Source of the DNA: a virus
IMG/VR virus record: IMGVR_UViG_3300031977_002862
Location: 27,845 to 91,844 of that record
Reading direction: 5' to 3' (one strand)
Length of the DNA stretch: 64,000 bases
Position numbers and translations under genes: made by a program. Of this stretch, positions 47,986 to 56,415 are shown one piece after another. Under the pieces are notes generated by a model. That model saw only the letters and a list, made by a program, of their open reading frames with translations. It was not told the DNA's origin and ran no database searches. How positions within the stretch are numbered: the stretch's first letter is position 1; each line of letters opens with the position of its first letter.

Positions 47986-48417
47986 TCAATCCTCTCTCTG
48001 AGACTCAAGCCACTCTTCTGCTGTTGTTCCTTCACTTTCTGTAGTTGCCTCTCTATAATAAATGATGAGTTCTTTTTGTTGGCGCACGTACCGGCGCACC
48101 TCTTGAAAGTTCTCTGCCATCTTCTCATACCCATCAGGAGTAAGTGCGAACACGACAAACTGACCATCGAGCATCTTCTCGATAATCTTTATCTGCTCTG
48201 CTAGATTTTCCTCTGTAATTACAAAGAAGTTGACATCTAATAAGTCAATCTCCTGTGGAAGAGGGGGCTGATAGATTCTTAGAGGAACTTTCTCAGTTAC
48301 TGTTATTATCTGTGGTTCCGGTTGTACCATCTCCCTCTCGGGAAACTTCGGAAGCCACTGACAGCCACTAACTACTGATAACCCCACCGCAAGTTGGAGC
48401 GGTCGTAGCATTGACAT
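47986..48417 (-). CDS. Lipoprotein (lysis cassette)
   Basis: 143 aa with a lipobox (LSVVSGC-Q, predicted lipidated Cys about residue 19). The mature part starts QWLPKFPEREMVQPEPQIIT and has helical regions. It sits after the spanin genes and could be an outer-membrane lipoprotein acting with them, or a superinfection-exclusion factor. Overlaps the Rz1-like gene by 46 nt. Confidence 0.6.
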   Translation of the reverse strand: MSMLRPLQLAVGLSVVSGCQWLPKFPEREMVQPEPQIITVTEKVPLRIYQPPLPQEIDLLDVNFFVITEENLAEQIKIIEKMLDGQFVVFALTPDGYEKMAENFQEVRRYVRQQKELIIYYREATTESEGTTAEEWLESQRED

Positions 48418-48560
48418 ATTTGTTTACTCCCAAATTTTTCACACACCATTACTTTCTCTCCACAAGGAGTAGAATAACTAAGAGGGCTGATTTGTTTCAC
48501 TGCTGCGCATCCCTGTATCGTCAGGAGTGTCGTCAGCAGCCATAAGTTCTTTCGTGTCAT
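48372..48560 (-). CDS. o-spanin-like small lipoprotein (Rz1-like)
   Basis: The 62-aa product has a signal and lipobox (LLTTLLTIQGC-A) and a short Pro/Ser/Cys-rich mature part. Its start lies within the i-spanin gene, the embedded arrangement characteristic of Rz/Rz1. It would be anchored in the outer membrane and fuse membranes with the i-spanin at lysis. Confidence 0.7.
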   Translation of the reverse strand: MTRKNLWLLTTLLTIQGCAAVKQISPLSYSTPCGEKVMVCEKFGSKQICQCYDRSNLRWGYQ

Positions 48561-48936
48561 TTTCCAGGTCTCTAAACACTTTAGCAGTGCCTTTATTTAT
48601 GCGTGTTTCAATCATCCCTGGTCTTGCACGCGCTAGTCTTGTAAGATTATGGTCCTTAAAAATCTTTAAATAGTTTTGTTTCTCTTTGTTCAGTGCGTTG
48701 TTCGCTTCTGTCAGCTTTGACATCGCAGCTTCAGATTTCTTTGCATTTTCTTCCGCTGCTTTTAGTGACTCTTCCGCAGTCTTTACAGCTTGCTCCATCT
48801 GAATCTGATTCTCTTTCAAAGTGCGATTGTTACTTTCAAGTTGAACAACCGTACTCTCAAGCTTTGAGACAGTAGCTACGTGATATGCGTAGCCACCGCC
48901 TGCAGCCATTAAAAAGACTAAGATAAGCCAAGGCAT
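48478..48936 (-). CDS. i-spanin-like protein (Rz-like)
   Basis: The 152-aa protein has one N-terminal membrane helix (MPWLILVFLMAAGGGYAY) followed by a periplasmic coiled coil (heptads from about residue 25 to 95). The conserved phage motif HNLTRLARARPGMIETRINK comes next, then an acidic tail. Located downstream of the lysozyme. Acts in the last step of lysis by connecting with the lipoprotein encoded within it. Confidence 0.78.
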   Translation of the reverse strand: MPWLILVFLMAAGGGYAYHVATVSKLESTVVQLESNNRTLKENQIQMEQAVKTAEESLKAAEENAKKSEAAMSKLTEANNALNKEKQNYLKIFKDHNLTRLARARPGMIETRINKGTAKVFRDLENDTKELMAADDTPDDTGMRSSETNQPS

Positions 48937-49379
48937 TACATAGACTCTAAACGCACCATGAGCCTTTCTGCTCGGTTCGTTACTTGCTTATGCCAGCGAG
49001 AGTCCCGTCCTTCGACGGCAGCCTTCGCCCAGTCATGCTCACACAGTGCAGCATTGAACTTCTTAAATTGAGACAAACGAGGACGTCCCATGTTGAACAT
49101 CATGTTTACCACAACTTCTTGAACTTCTCCAGGAAAGTCGTGCCATGCTGCCTCATAAAGGACTTCACACTCGTCAATCGCAATATCAAGATCGCGTTCA
49201 AATGCTTCCCAAACTCGCTCTTCTGATACTTCAGTACCAACTTCCCAGCCATACTCTGGATCGTTTTCAACAACCAGATGACCAACACCGAAAGTATCAT
49301 ACCCAAGATGGTCTTTATATATTTTATACTCGACACCTTCGTCCACCTTCAATGTTTCAAAAACTGATTCTCTATTCAT
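48936..49379 (-). CDS. T4-type lysozyme (GH24 endolysin)
   Basis: From the ATG after GGAAAGTAGC the protein is 147 aa. Catalytic triad E14-D23-T29 occurs with the exact T4 lysozyme spacing (E11, D20, T26): LKVDEGVEYKIYKDHLGYDT then FGVGH. C-terminal helices include NMMFNMGRPRLSQFKKFNAA, as in the family. It cleaves peptidoglycan between MurNAc and GlcNAc. No signal peptide, so it requires a holin. Confidence 0.92.
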   Translation of the reverse strand: MNRESVFETLKVDEGVEYKIYKDHLGYDTFGVGHLVVENDPEYGWEVGTEVSEERVWEAFERDLDIAIDECEVLYEAAWHDFPGEVQEVVVNMMFNMGRPRLSQFKKFNAALCEHDWAKAAVEGRDSRWHKQVTNRAERLMVRLESM

Positions 49380-49588
49380 GCTACTTTCCACTCTATAATG
49401 GTAGACTTGTCTATGTCTTCCCATTCCTTGGCTATTGGATTATAGCCTACGATTTTATCGGATTGTGGGTTTTGAGGAACTTTAAAACACGTATTCAAAG
49501 TGAATGTTTTTGTTATCTCTTGCCCACTAGTTAAACTTTTAAATGTAATATCAACTTTACCCTTTCGTAAAGCTTCAATTAGGCTCAT
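49376..49588 (-). CDS. Small beta-barrel conserved phage protein
   Basis: 70 aa with N-terminal MSLIEALRKGKVDITFKSLT and an end resembling the WK-terminating family found in T4-like and marine phages (VGYNPIAKEWEDIDKSTIIE, WK). Likely an SH3-like small domain; role unknown. Coupled to lysozyme by ATGA. Confidence 0.6.
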   Translation of the reverse strand: MSLIEALRKGKVDITFKSLTSGQEITKTFTLNTCFKVPQNPQSDKIVGYNPIAKEWEDIDKSTIIEWKVA

Positions 49589-49917
49589 AAATCCTCTTCT
49601 TTCACAAAGATGCCGTCAATCATCTTTCCTTTTCGATCTTTAATATCAACCCACGCAACTTCAAGGCAATCGGTCATATGAAGCTCATTGCGTTCCATAA
49701 TGTTTATCATGACTACAAGCATATCGCCGAGGTCGTCACGAATATCTTTGCCCTTACAAACACTGTCAGAGAGCTCTCCAAGTTCTTGCATTAGTTTCAA
49801 TACTTGGTCTTTGTCAGTGCTTCCTTCAATGAGATTTCTTTCTCGATGCCAAGTTTTAATTCTTGACACCATTACATCCGTAATACCTCTTGCCTCTCCG
49901 TTCCACTTATCGTTCAT
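49585..49917 (-). CDS. MazG-like nucleotide pyrophosphohydrolase
   Basis: 110 aa with the MazG four-helix signature: LKLMQELGELSDSVCKGKDI, RDDLGDMLVVMINIMERN. Glu/Asp residues of ELGE and DDLGD would bind Mg and hydrolyse NTP to NMP and PPi. Phage MazGs are thought to shape nucleotide or alarmone pools. Coupled to neighbours by ATGA. Confidence 0.8.
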   Translation of the reverse strand: MNDKWNGEARGITDVMVSRIKTWHRERNLIEGSTDKDQVLKLMQELGELSDSVCKGKDIRDDLGDMLVVMINIMERNELHMTDCLEVAWVDIKDRKGKMIDGIFVKEEDL

Positions 49918-50045
49918 ATATAAGATCCATAGTAAGGGTTATTAAATAGTTCATACTTTATAACATACGTATAGCTGTAGTAACTTAATAGTGCAATCCC
50001 GCCCAAAACAGCTATAGCGACTCCACTATATTTAATTCGTTTCAT
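49914..50045 (-). CDS. 43-aa membrane protein
   Basis: ATGA overlaps on both sides: MKRIKYSGVAIAVLGGIALL, a hydrophobic N-terminal helix or uncleaved signal, then a Tyr-rich tail. Translationally coupled to ThyX and MazG; function unknown. Confidence 0.55.
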   Translation of the reverse strand: MKRIKYSGVAIAVLGGIALLSYYSYTYVIKYELFNNPYYGSYI

Positions 50046-50668
50046 TCGTCTCCCCAAACGTCTCCCCCGTTTTCAACGAGGATTCTCTTGCACTCAAGTG
50101 CAATCTCTTGATGTTCTTTCTGAGTTCCGTTTCCACCGCGTAATTCTACAAAGTGCATCCACGATCTCAGAGTCCCTGTCATATACAGTCGAGATTGAAT
50201 TAGGCCTTCCGGTAATAACGCTCTCGCCTGTTCTTTTGCAATTCCTCTCGATATTGCCCACTTATAATGAGTTTCTGCTGCCCAACGTACATTACTCTGT
50301 CGACGTTCCCACTCTTGCTGTAAACTTTCGTCGTCAGTTTCAATACTATTCTGACGATTCTTTGTATCTTGAAGACGAGCTTCACGAGTTTCAAACTCTA
50401 AATCCTGTGTGGGATCTGCATATCTTTGACTAAACTCTTGAAAAGAAAAAGAGCGGTGTCGAAGAATTTGTCGAGCAATATCTCTCGTTGTAGTAATCTC
50501 CATACAGGCTGAAGCCATCTCGAAAGGACTGAAATGGCCTTCTTTTTTCAAATACTTAAGTAGCTTGGGTGCAGTTTTTGAATTGTTCTGGTTGGAGGGA
50601 TTACTAACACGAGCACAATAAGCGATAACATCCATCGCATTTGGTGTTATCCAAACTAAGTTAATCAT
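50042..50668 (-). CDS. thyX: Flavin-dependent thymidylate synthase ThyX
   Basis: The 208-aa enzyme has the defining motif RHRSFSFQEFSQRY (residues about 70-83, RHRxxSxxxxSxR). The N-terminal FAD/dUMP site HFSPFEMASACMEI and later helix region are also typical. It makes dTMP from dUMP with methylene-tetrahydrofolate and NADPH, independent of host ThyA. First gene of a leftward operon with MazG-like and lysis genes. Confidence 0.94.
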   Translation of the reverse strand: MINLVWITPNAMDVIAYCARVSNPSNQNNSKTAPKLLKYLKKEGHFSPFEMASACMEITTTRDIARQILRHRSFSFQEFSQRYADPTQDLEFETREARLQDTKNRQNSIETDDESLQQEWERRQSNVRWAAETHYKWAISRGIAKEQARALLPEGLIQSRLYMTGTLRSWMHFVELRGGNGTQKEHQEIALECKRILVENGGDVWGDE

Positions 50669-50693
50669 TGTTTTCTCCAGTGTTTAAGTGCAT

Positions 50694-50722
50694 ATTATAT
50701 AATAAGTAAGATTTCATGTCAA
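50694..50722 (-). promoter_or_regulatory. Sigma70-like promoter of the thyX/lysis operon
   Basis: TTGACA, 17 bp, TATAAT on the minus strand, with AATAATTC upstream. Divergent partner is at 50761. Confidence 0.87.
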
Positions 50723-50760
50723 GAATTATTTAGCCGATGGTAGTTGGGCAAAAAAAGTAT

Positions 50761-50789
50761 TTGACATAAAAGGTCAAAGCTTGTATAAT
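50761..50789 (+). promoter_or_regulatory. Sigma70-like promoter of hsp20
   Basis: TTGACA, 17 bp, TATAAT on the plus strand; the leader is about 100 nt. Confidence 0.88.
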
Positions 50790-50898
50790 ATCCCCTGAAT
50801 TGAGTGTCGGTATATCCGCGCTTAATTCAATTCCGTATAAACGAATGTTAGTGCTTCCGAAAGGGGCAAGTTATTCTTTCTTAAAAGGAGAAGAACCT

Positions 50899-51288
50899 AT
50901 GAATGCTATTAATTTAGATAAATTTTTTGTCGGTTTCGACAATTTTGCTAGTAACCCGTTGTATACCCAACAGGCTCCAGAGTATCCTCGTTACAACATT
51001 GAAAAAGTTAAGGACGGCTATGAAGTGCAAGTGGCCGTTCCAGGTTGGAAAAAAGAACAAGTATCAGTGAACGTTCACAAAAACATTCTCTCTATTAAAG
51101 GAGAGAAGAAGGAATGTAACGAAGGTAGGAATTGGGTCCATAAAGGTATCAGTGGTAAGAGTTTCGAAAAGCACTTAAAGCTGGATAACAGTTTAGAAGT
51201 GACCGAAGCCACCATGGAACACGGAATGTTAGTTATCTGTTTAACGTATTCGCCCTCTAGTAAGCCCACATCAATACCTATTGGGTAA
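50899..51288 (+). CDS. Small heat-shock protein (Hsp20)
   Basis: The ATG with AAGGAGAAGAACCT gives 129 aa: a short N-terminal arm, then an alpha-crystallin domain (YNIEKVKDGYEVQVAVPGWK; VNVHKNILSIKGEKK) and a C-terminal IPI-type tail (SIPIG). sHsps are common in marine T4-like phages and bind unfolding proteins, perhaps virion subunits. Following is a small membrane peptide and a terminator. Confidence 0.88.
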   Translation: MNAINLDKFFVGFDNFASNPLYTQQAPEYPRYNIEKVKDGYEVQVAVPGWKKEQVSVNVHKNILSIKGEKKECNEGRNWVHKGISGKSFEKHLKLDNSLEVTEATMEHGMLVICLTYSPSSKPTSIPIG

Positions 51289-51302
51289 TTATTGGAGATT
51301 CA

Positions 51303-51413
51303 ATGAAGAACTTCGTTAATAAAAGGTGGGACATATTAGAGGCTGCTATGCAGATTAGTTTGGTGCTTTTTACACCGATCGCATTTGCAGCTCTAAGTTA
51401 CGTCTCAGCTTAG
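51303..51413 (+). CDS. 36-aa membrane peptide
   Basis: TTGGAGATTCA ribosome site and MKNFVNKRWDILEAAMQISL, then a hydrophobic run VLFTPIAFAALSYVSA. Single helix. Ends just before the terminator. Confidence 0.5.
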   Translation: MKNFVNKRWDILEAAMQISLVLFTPIAFAALSYVSA

Positions 51414-51420
51414 TCACGGG

Positions 51421-51451
51421 AGCCGGGCCTTCGGGTCCGGCTTTTTATTTT
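51421..51451 (+). terminator. Intrinsic terminator with UUCG loop
   Basis: AGCCGGGCC-TTCG-GGTCCGGCT followed by TTTTTATTTT. The next gene's ATG starts in the T-run. Confidence 0.95.
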
Positions 51452-52087
51452 ATGACAGTAAAAATACCTTTAAAATATCGAAACAAGCCGGCTATTCTTT
51501 TCGCTACAGGACCGACAATGCTAGAAGCCGTTCCTATAGTAGAAGAGTATAAGGATGATTACATTATCTTTGGGTGTAATGATTCTTATAAAGTAATTCC
51601 TTGGTTAGACGAACACTACGCTTGCGATGATCGTTGGTGGAGATTTAATGGGCCTGATTTTCGTAAAAGGTGTCCTAATCTGTCTTCTTGGACTCAATCG
51701 AAAGAAGGGGCAAAAAGTTGGAACATTCAATTAGTTCAAGGATACCATAGAGACCTTATGAGTATAGATTCTTCCTATATTCACTTCGGGTCTAATTCTG
51801 GGTTTCAAATGCTAAATATAGCTTTTTTAATGGGCTGTTCCAAGTTTATTTTGGTTGGCTATGATATGCAGCATATAAATAAAAAAACGCATTTTTTTGG
51901 TGACCATCCAGGAGGCATGTCCAACAGCAGTCCCTATGGAAAATTTATAAATTATTATTCTAAAATACAGCCTGAGATTAGAGAATTGATTGTTAATTGT
52001 AGTCCTAATTCTGCTTTAACGGTTTTTAGAAAAAATACATTGAGAGAAGAGCTTGAGAATAATAAGTCTTTCAAAACAAATTCTTAA
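51452..52087 (+). CDS. Glycosyltransferase-like protein (DUF115/GT29-like)
   Basis: 211 aa. Motifs: AILFATGPTMLEAVPIV (nucleotide-binding-like loop), FGCNDSYKVIPWLDEHYACD, HFGSNSGFQMLNIAFLMGCS and ILVGYDMQ...GDHPGGMSN, which resemble the DUF115/sialyltransferase-like family. First gene of the AT-rich glycan island, and no promoter of its own is seen. It may add a sugar to phage or host surface glycans. Confidence 0.65.
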   Translation: MTVKIPLKYRNKPAILFATGPTMLEAVPIVEEYKDDYIIFGCNDSYKVIPWLDEHYACDDRWWRFNGPDFRKRCPNLSSWTQSKEGAKSWNIQLVQGYHRDLMSIDSSYIHFGSNSGFQMLNIAFLMGCSKFILVGYDMQHINKKTHFFGDHPGGMSNSSPYGKFINYYSKIQPEIRELIVNCSPNSALTVFRKNTLREELENNKSFKTNS

Positions 52088-52715
52088 TAAAGAGCTCGAT
52101 CAAGTAGTGGCCTCGAAGGTATATAGAAGCTTAAATAATCCTGTAACAAATTTAATTTCTGGGTTGTATCTTCGAAAAAAAGCGGGAAGAGTTTTTCTAG
52201 GGTTAAAAGAGCATTCAGAAGAAAAAATAGAAGAATTCTTTAGTTTAATAAAAGATCAAAAGTATTTACTGTCTTTACCGGAGAACTCTCTTGGAAGACA
52301 TATATACAACCATGGAGGCTATGAAACTTTCAAAGAGTTTTATACAAATAAAGAAGTGTATTTCTATACTGGAAAAAATAAAAAACTTCTTTTTTATATT
52401 AATAATTTTATGAATCATGTAAAGATTTCACACGATTATTGGCATATAATGTTCGGCTACGGAAGAAGTTATGTTGATGAAGGGTGTATACAGGCCATAA
52501 CCTTTAGTGCTTTAAAATCTTTTGGGCCTCTATATATTTGTTTACTAATATGTATATCAGATATGCTCGAAACCAAAAATTTAGTTGGAACTAAAAGAAT
52601 ATATAAAGCATATAAAAGGGCTCAGAAAACTAAAAGGGAATTCTTTTTTAAAAAGTTCGATAACTTATTGGAAGAAGATATTAATGAAATAAGGAAAAGG
52701 TACGGCATAGTATGA
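52053..52715 (+). CDS. Coq4-like protein
   Basis: TTG-start frame of 220 aa overlapping the previous gene by 35 nt. The central segment SHDYWHIMFGYGRSYVDEGC has the H-D-x-x-H-x11-E pattern of Coq4 (ubiquinone biosynthesis, metal-binding), followed by IQAITFSALKSFG like the family helix. The flanking parts are basic and helical. Coq4 homologues are not usual in phages. It could act on a lipid-like or quinone-like substrate in the envelope; an exact role is unknown. Start codon uncertain. Confidence 0.6.
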   Translation: MRIISLSKQILNKELDQVVASKVYRSLNNPVTNLISGLYLRKKAGRVFLGLKEHSEEKIEEFFSLIKDQKYLLSLPENSLGRHIYNHGGYETFKEFYTNKEVYFYTGKNKKLLFYINNFMNHVKISHDYWHIMFGYGRSYVDEGCIQAITFSALKSFGPLYICLLICISDMLETKNLVGTKRIYKAYKRAQKTKREFFFKKFDNLLEEDINEIRKRYGIV

Positions 52716-53350
52716 TAAAAATATTTGTAGGTACTTCTGCAAATGGAGAAGATGATATTGCGGAAAAAACTCTTAAATATTCTTTAGAAAAGCATTCTTC
52801 AGAAGAATTAGAAATTGTTTTTATGCGAAACAGAAAAGACGGCTTTATGGGTCTTTTTGACTCTTCTGGCTGGGCTACGCCTTTTACTAATCTTCGTTGG
52901 GTAATTCCAGAGTATTGCAATTTTTCTGGAAGAGCTATTTATATGGATGTAGATCAATTAAACTTACGAGATATTTCCGAACTCTACAATATAGATTTAC
53001 AAGATAAACCCTTTGCTTCTAGGGATAATCGTCTTTGTGTGATGGTAATGGACTGCGAAAAAATGCAGACGGAGTTGAAATCTGCACAACATATAAAACA
53101 AACTCCTACATACGGTAGAGAAATTTATTGGAACATAGTTAAAAAAAGTAAACATTTTGATCCTAGATGGAATTGTTTAGATGGAGAAGATAGAGAGATA
53201 AATGATATCTGGCATCTTCATTTCACCACTATGCCTACACAGCCTTGGAAACCTTCTTGGTATAGAGGAGCTCACAGAGAACACCCAAGACAGGATTTAG
53301 TTAATTTATGGAAGCAGTATAGTTTGGAGGCTATAAATGGCACTAATTAG
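52712..53350 (+). CDS. Glycosyltransferase, GT8-like
   Basis: 212 aa with N-terminal MIKIFVGTSANGEDDIAEKT and the DxD site in AIYMDVDQLNL. Conserved RDNRLCVMVMDCEKMQ and a HLHF strand fit galactosyl/glucosyltransferases of family 8. It overlaps both neighbours by 4 and 14 nt. Probable substrates are nucleotide sugars. Confidence 0.78.
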   Translation: MIKIFVGTSANGEDDIAEKTLKYSLEKHSSEELEIVFMRNRKDGFMGLFDSSGWATPFTNLRWVIPEYCNFSGRAIYMDVDQLNLRDISELYNIDLQDKPFASRDNRLCVMVMDCEKMQTELKSAQHIKQTPTYGREIYWNIVKKSKHFDPRWNCLDGEDREINDIWHLHFTTMPTQPWKPSWYRGAHREHPRQDLVNLWKQYSLEAINGTN

Positions 53351-53897
53351 TGAAAAATACTCTAACTTATTGAAAGAATACCATCAAGAAAGAGAAAGTT
53401 TTGGAGAGTCAAAGAATCCTGAGTCCTATTATTTATTATACTACATAAAGAAAATGTATTTAAATTCTTTTTTAGATTATGGGTGTGGGAAAGGCGGTTT
53501 AATTAAAGAATTAAAAGATTTATATCCTACTATGGAAGTAGAAGGCTATGATCCTGGAACGGTAGAATTTGAAAAACACCCAGAAAATCATTATGATTTT
53601 GTAAGTAGTATAGATGTACTAGAACACATAGAGCCAGAACATATAGACGAAGTGCTACTAGATATAAAAAATCTTTCTTTAAACTATATATACCTTCTAA
53701 TATGTCACTCACCAGCAAAAAAGAAATTACCAGATGGAAGAAATGCTCATATACTGCAAAAACCTTTGGATTGGTGGTTAAAGAAGTTAGAATTAACTAT
53801 GCCAGACTTCGGATTTGCGGAGGTTACACAAATCGTTTCAGATAGGGTAGATCTGCCACGTAAGATAGATAGTAGAATTTTACTAAAAAGAAAATGA
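53337..53897 (+). CDS. SAM-dependent methyltransferase
   Basis: 186 aa with the class I motif FLDYGCGKGGLIKELKD and the post-I acidic region, SSIDVLEHIEPEHIDEVL, typical of small-molecule O-methyltransferases. Overlaps the preceding gene by 14 nt. May methylate a sugar transferred by its neighbours. Confidence 0.8.
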   Translation: MALISEKYSNLLKEYHQERESFGESKNPESYYLLYYIKKMYLNSFLDYGCGKGGLIKELKDLYPTMEVEGYDPGTVEFEKHPENHYDFVSSIDVLEHIEPEHIDEVLLDIKNLSLNYIYLLICHSPAKKKLPDGRNAHILQKPLDWWLKKLELTMPDFGFAEVTQIVSDRVDLPRKIDSRILLKRK

Positions 53898-54499
53898 ATA
53901 TAGCTATTATTGGACACGGCCCTAGTATGCTTTTAGAAAAAAGGGCAAGTTTTATAGATTCTTTTGATTTTGTTGTCAGACAAAAGAAAAGAGGAATAGA
54001 ACTAATGCAAGAGCACCCTGAATTTTTCGGAAACAAAACAAATGCAGTGTGCGGGTCTGTAGGCCAGTATAGAGCAATAAACTACCCTAATACTGAAAAG
54101 TGGGTATTCATAGATTCACGATATGAGAATGCAAATGTCTCTAATCTTGTAGGTGCCCGGGTAGATAAAGATCTTTGCAACAAGTGGAACCAAAAATTTA
54201 GAGAGAAAAGAACAGATTATTCTCCTCCAGACGAAAGGATCGTGTCCTCTAAAAGTTCTGATTCTTTTGGCCATAGGCATTTATCTTCAGGTTTTCACAC
54301 AATACTTTATGCGTGTAAACTGTTAAGTCCGAAAAGTATAACACTGTTTGGTTTTGACAGCCTACAAAACGGAGATTTTACTTGGTCATTAACAAGGGGC
54401 GAACAGTGGAAGCAGTACCCAGATCATAGATGGGACATAGAGTTTCTTATGATAGAAGAAGTAAAAAAACATTTCGGAATTAATATGGAGTTTAAATAA
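53894..54499 (+). CDS. Sialyltransferase-like glycosyltransferase (GT29-like)
   Basis: 201 aa with MNIAIIGHGPSMLLEK at the start and LSSGFHTILYACKLLSPKSI then LFGFDSLQNG, the motif set seen in phage sialyltransferase-like proteins. ATGA overlaps on both ends. A second member with the 51452 protein. Confidence 0.7.
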   Translation: MNIAIIGHGPSMLLEKRASFIDSFDFVVRQKKRGIELMQEHPEFFGNKTNAVCGSVGQYRAINYPNTEKWVFIDSRYENANVSNLVGARVDKDLCNKWNQKFREKRTDYSPPDERIVSSKSSDSFGHRHLSSGFHTILYACKLLSPKSITLFGFDSLQNGDFTWSLTRGEQWKQYPDHRWDIEFLMIEEVKKHFGINMEFK

Positions 54500-55047
54500 T
54501 GAATAGATATACAGAGCTTACTACTTTGGTAAGAAATGAGAAACCAAAACATATTCTAGAGATAGGTACCTGGAACGGGAACAGGGCTATAGCTTTATGC
54601 AATATCAATAATTCTAGCTATACTGGATTTGATTTATTTGAGGAAGCTACGAAAGAAACTGATGAAGTAGAAAAAAATGTTAAAAAACATAACTCAAGAG
54701 ATTCAGTGCTGCGAAAAATAAGAGGTAATGGAATTGTTTGTGAATTAATACAAGGTAATACAAATATAACCTTACCCGAATACGTAAAAATTAATTCACC
54801 TAAGTTTGATTTTGCTTTTATAGATGGAGGGCACTCTGTAGAGACTATTGCCAATGACTGGAAGTATGTTAAAGAATTAATGCTACCCAATAGTTTAGTA
54901 GTTTTTGACGATTATTATGAAAATTGCTCAGATTTACATATTTGGGGAGCTAATAAGGTACTTGAAGGTTTGGACTATTCACTAGGAGAGTGTAGAGATC
55001 CTGTGGTTACAGGAGAATTTGTAAGGCTCGCTACAGTAAGGGTATGA
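54499..55047 (+). CDS. SAM-dependent methyltransferase
   Basis: 182 aa with HILEIGTWNGNRAIALCNIN (motif I), FDLFEEATKE (post I) and FAFIDGGHSVETIANDW (motif with conserved Asp), like Methyltransf_24 sugar methylases. Overlaps neighbours by 1 and 4 nt. Confidence 0.8.
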   Translation: MNRYTELTTLVRNEKPKHILEIGTWNGNRAIALCNINNSSYTGFDLFEEATKETDEVEKNVKKHNSRDSVLRKIRGNGIVCELIQGNTNITLPEYVKINSPKFDFAFIDGGHSVETIANDWKYVKELMLPNSLVVFDDYYENCSDLHIWGANKVLEGLDYSLGECRDPVVTGEFVRLATVRV

Positions 55048-55700
55048 GAGTTTTTATCGGGTATGACTCAAGGGAAGATATAGCATATAGAGTTGCTAAA
55101 GCTTCTATCTTAAAATATAACTCTTCTTTAGAGGTTCTGCCTATTATAAGAAAAGATTTAATAGAAGAAGGTATTTACTCTGTGGAAGACTCTTTAGGTT
55201 CTACAGAGTTCACAATTACAAGATTTCTAACTCCCTACTTGAGTAATTATACTGGAATATCTGTCTTTATGGATTGTGACGTATTAGTACAAACAGATTT
55301 GGAAGACATTTTAGTAGAGTGTGACTTATCATTACCAGTAAATTGTGTAAAACATGAGTACACACCTAAAACGGACTTAAAGATGGACAATAGAACACAG
55401 TATGTTTATCCTAGAAAAAATTGGTCTTCTGTTATGGTTTTTAATTGCGAGCATAAATTAATTAGGAAAAACCTTACTGTTGAGTCTGTGAATTCTTCTA
55501 CTCCAAAATATTTACATAGAATGGGATGGGCTGAAGAAAATATAGGAGAGCTACACCATACGTGGAACTATTTAGTGGGATATTATAGTGATATTGAAAA
55601 ACCTAATATACTTCACTACACTGATGGGGGACCTTGGTTTGAGAACTATAAAAACTGTGAATTTTCGGAAAACTGGAATAGTGAGTTAAAAAATGTATAA
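55044..55700 (+). CDS. Glycosyltransferase, GT8-like
   Basis: 218 aa: MRVFIGYDSREDIAYRVAKA (nucleotide-sugar loop), SVFMDCDVLVQTDL (DxD site), and HHTWNYLVGYY near the C-terminus. The second GT8-like protein of the island. Likely a sugar transferase. Confidence 0.8.
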   Translation: MRVFIGYDSREDIAYRVAKASILKYNSSLEVLPIIRKDLIEEGIYSVEDSLGSTEFTITRFLTPYLSNYTGISVFMDCDVLVQTDLEDILVECDLSLPVNCVKHEYTPKTDLKMDNRTQYVYPRKNWSSVMVFNCEHKLIRKNLTVESVNSSTPKYLHRMGWAEENIGELHHTWNYLVGYYSDIEKPNILHYTDGGPWFENYKNCEFSENWNSELKNV

Positions 55701-56415
55701 TGTATATACCACTTTTGCCCCAAAAGATTATCTTCTCTACGGAAAAAACTGTATAGAGACTTTTATAGAATATTGGCCAGAAGATATTAAACTGTACGTT
55801 TACTATGAAGGAAAGCCTGAATTAGAGAATGATAGGGTAGTTTGGTTGGATTTTAATACGGAATGTTCTGACCAATTAGTGTTTGCTGAATATGCAAAAA
55901 ACTATCCACAAGATAATTTTTATAAAGCGGCTACTAGATTCTCCTATAAAGCTTATACTATAATCAATCACCTAGAAAAAAGACTAAATAGATACAGCAT
56001 TTGGCTAGATGGCGATTGCATAGCAACTAAAAAAATACCTTTAGATTGGTTAAGTAAAGTTAAACGTGATAATTGTTGTGTTTCTACATTATTACGAAAA
56101 ACAAGAGCTGCAGAATCTGGATTTATCTTAGTAGATAATGAACATGAAGATTTTAATTTATTTTTACAAAAATACTCAGAATTTTATAGGGAGTATAAAC
56201 TTTTCAAGCTTCCTGAATGGCATGATGGGTATATACTAAGCCACGTAATAGGTGAGTTTAAGATAAAAACTTTTAACCTTACCCCTCCTAACAATACTAG
56301 ACAAGCAGAATACCATCCTTTTGTTCGGGGAATATTAGGAAAATATTTGGACCATTTAAAAGGCCCAAGAAAAAATATCGGTTTTTCTAAAGAAAGACAG
56401 GATGTTTGGAATTGA
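55693..56415 (+). CDS. Glycosyltransferase-like protein
   Basis: 240 aa with a DxD-type site (SIWLDGDCIATKK) after a Rossmann-like N-terminal segment. The remainder, FKLPEWHDGYILSHVI, resembles Lafora/DUF-type capsular transferases. ATG overlaps preceding stop by 8 nt. Likely uses a nucleotide sugar. Confidence 0.7.
   Translation: MYNVYTTFAPKDYLLYGKNCIETFIEYWPEDIKLYVYYEGKPELENDRVVWLDFNTECSDQLVFAEYAKNYPQDNFYKAATRFSYKAYTIINHLEKRLNRYSIWLDGDCIATKKIPLDWLSKVKRDNCCVSTLLRKTRAAESGFILVDNEHEDFNLFLQKYSEFYREYKLFKLPEWHDGYILSHVIGEFKIKTFNLTPPNNTRQAEYHPFVRGILGKYLDHLKGPRKNIGFSKERQDVWN

Noticed and set aside
47979-48167. N-terminal extension of the 47805 gene
   Set aside because: It would lie wholly inside the lipoprotein gene and has Cys/Arg-rich shadow composition; internal ATG preferred.
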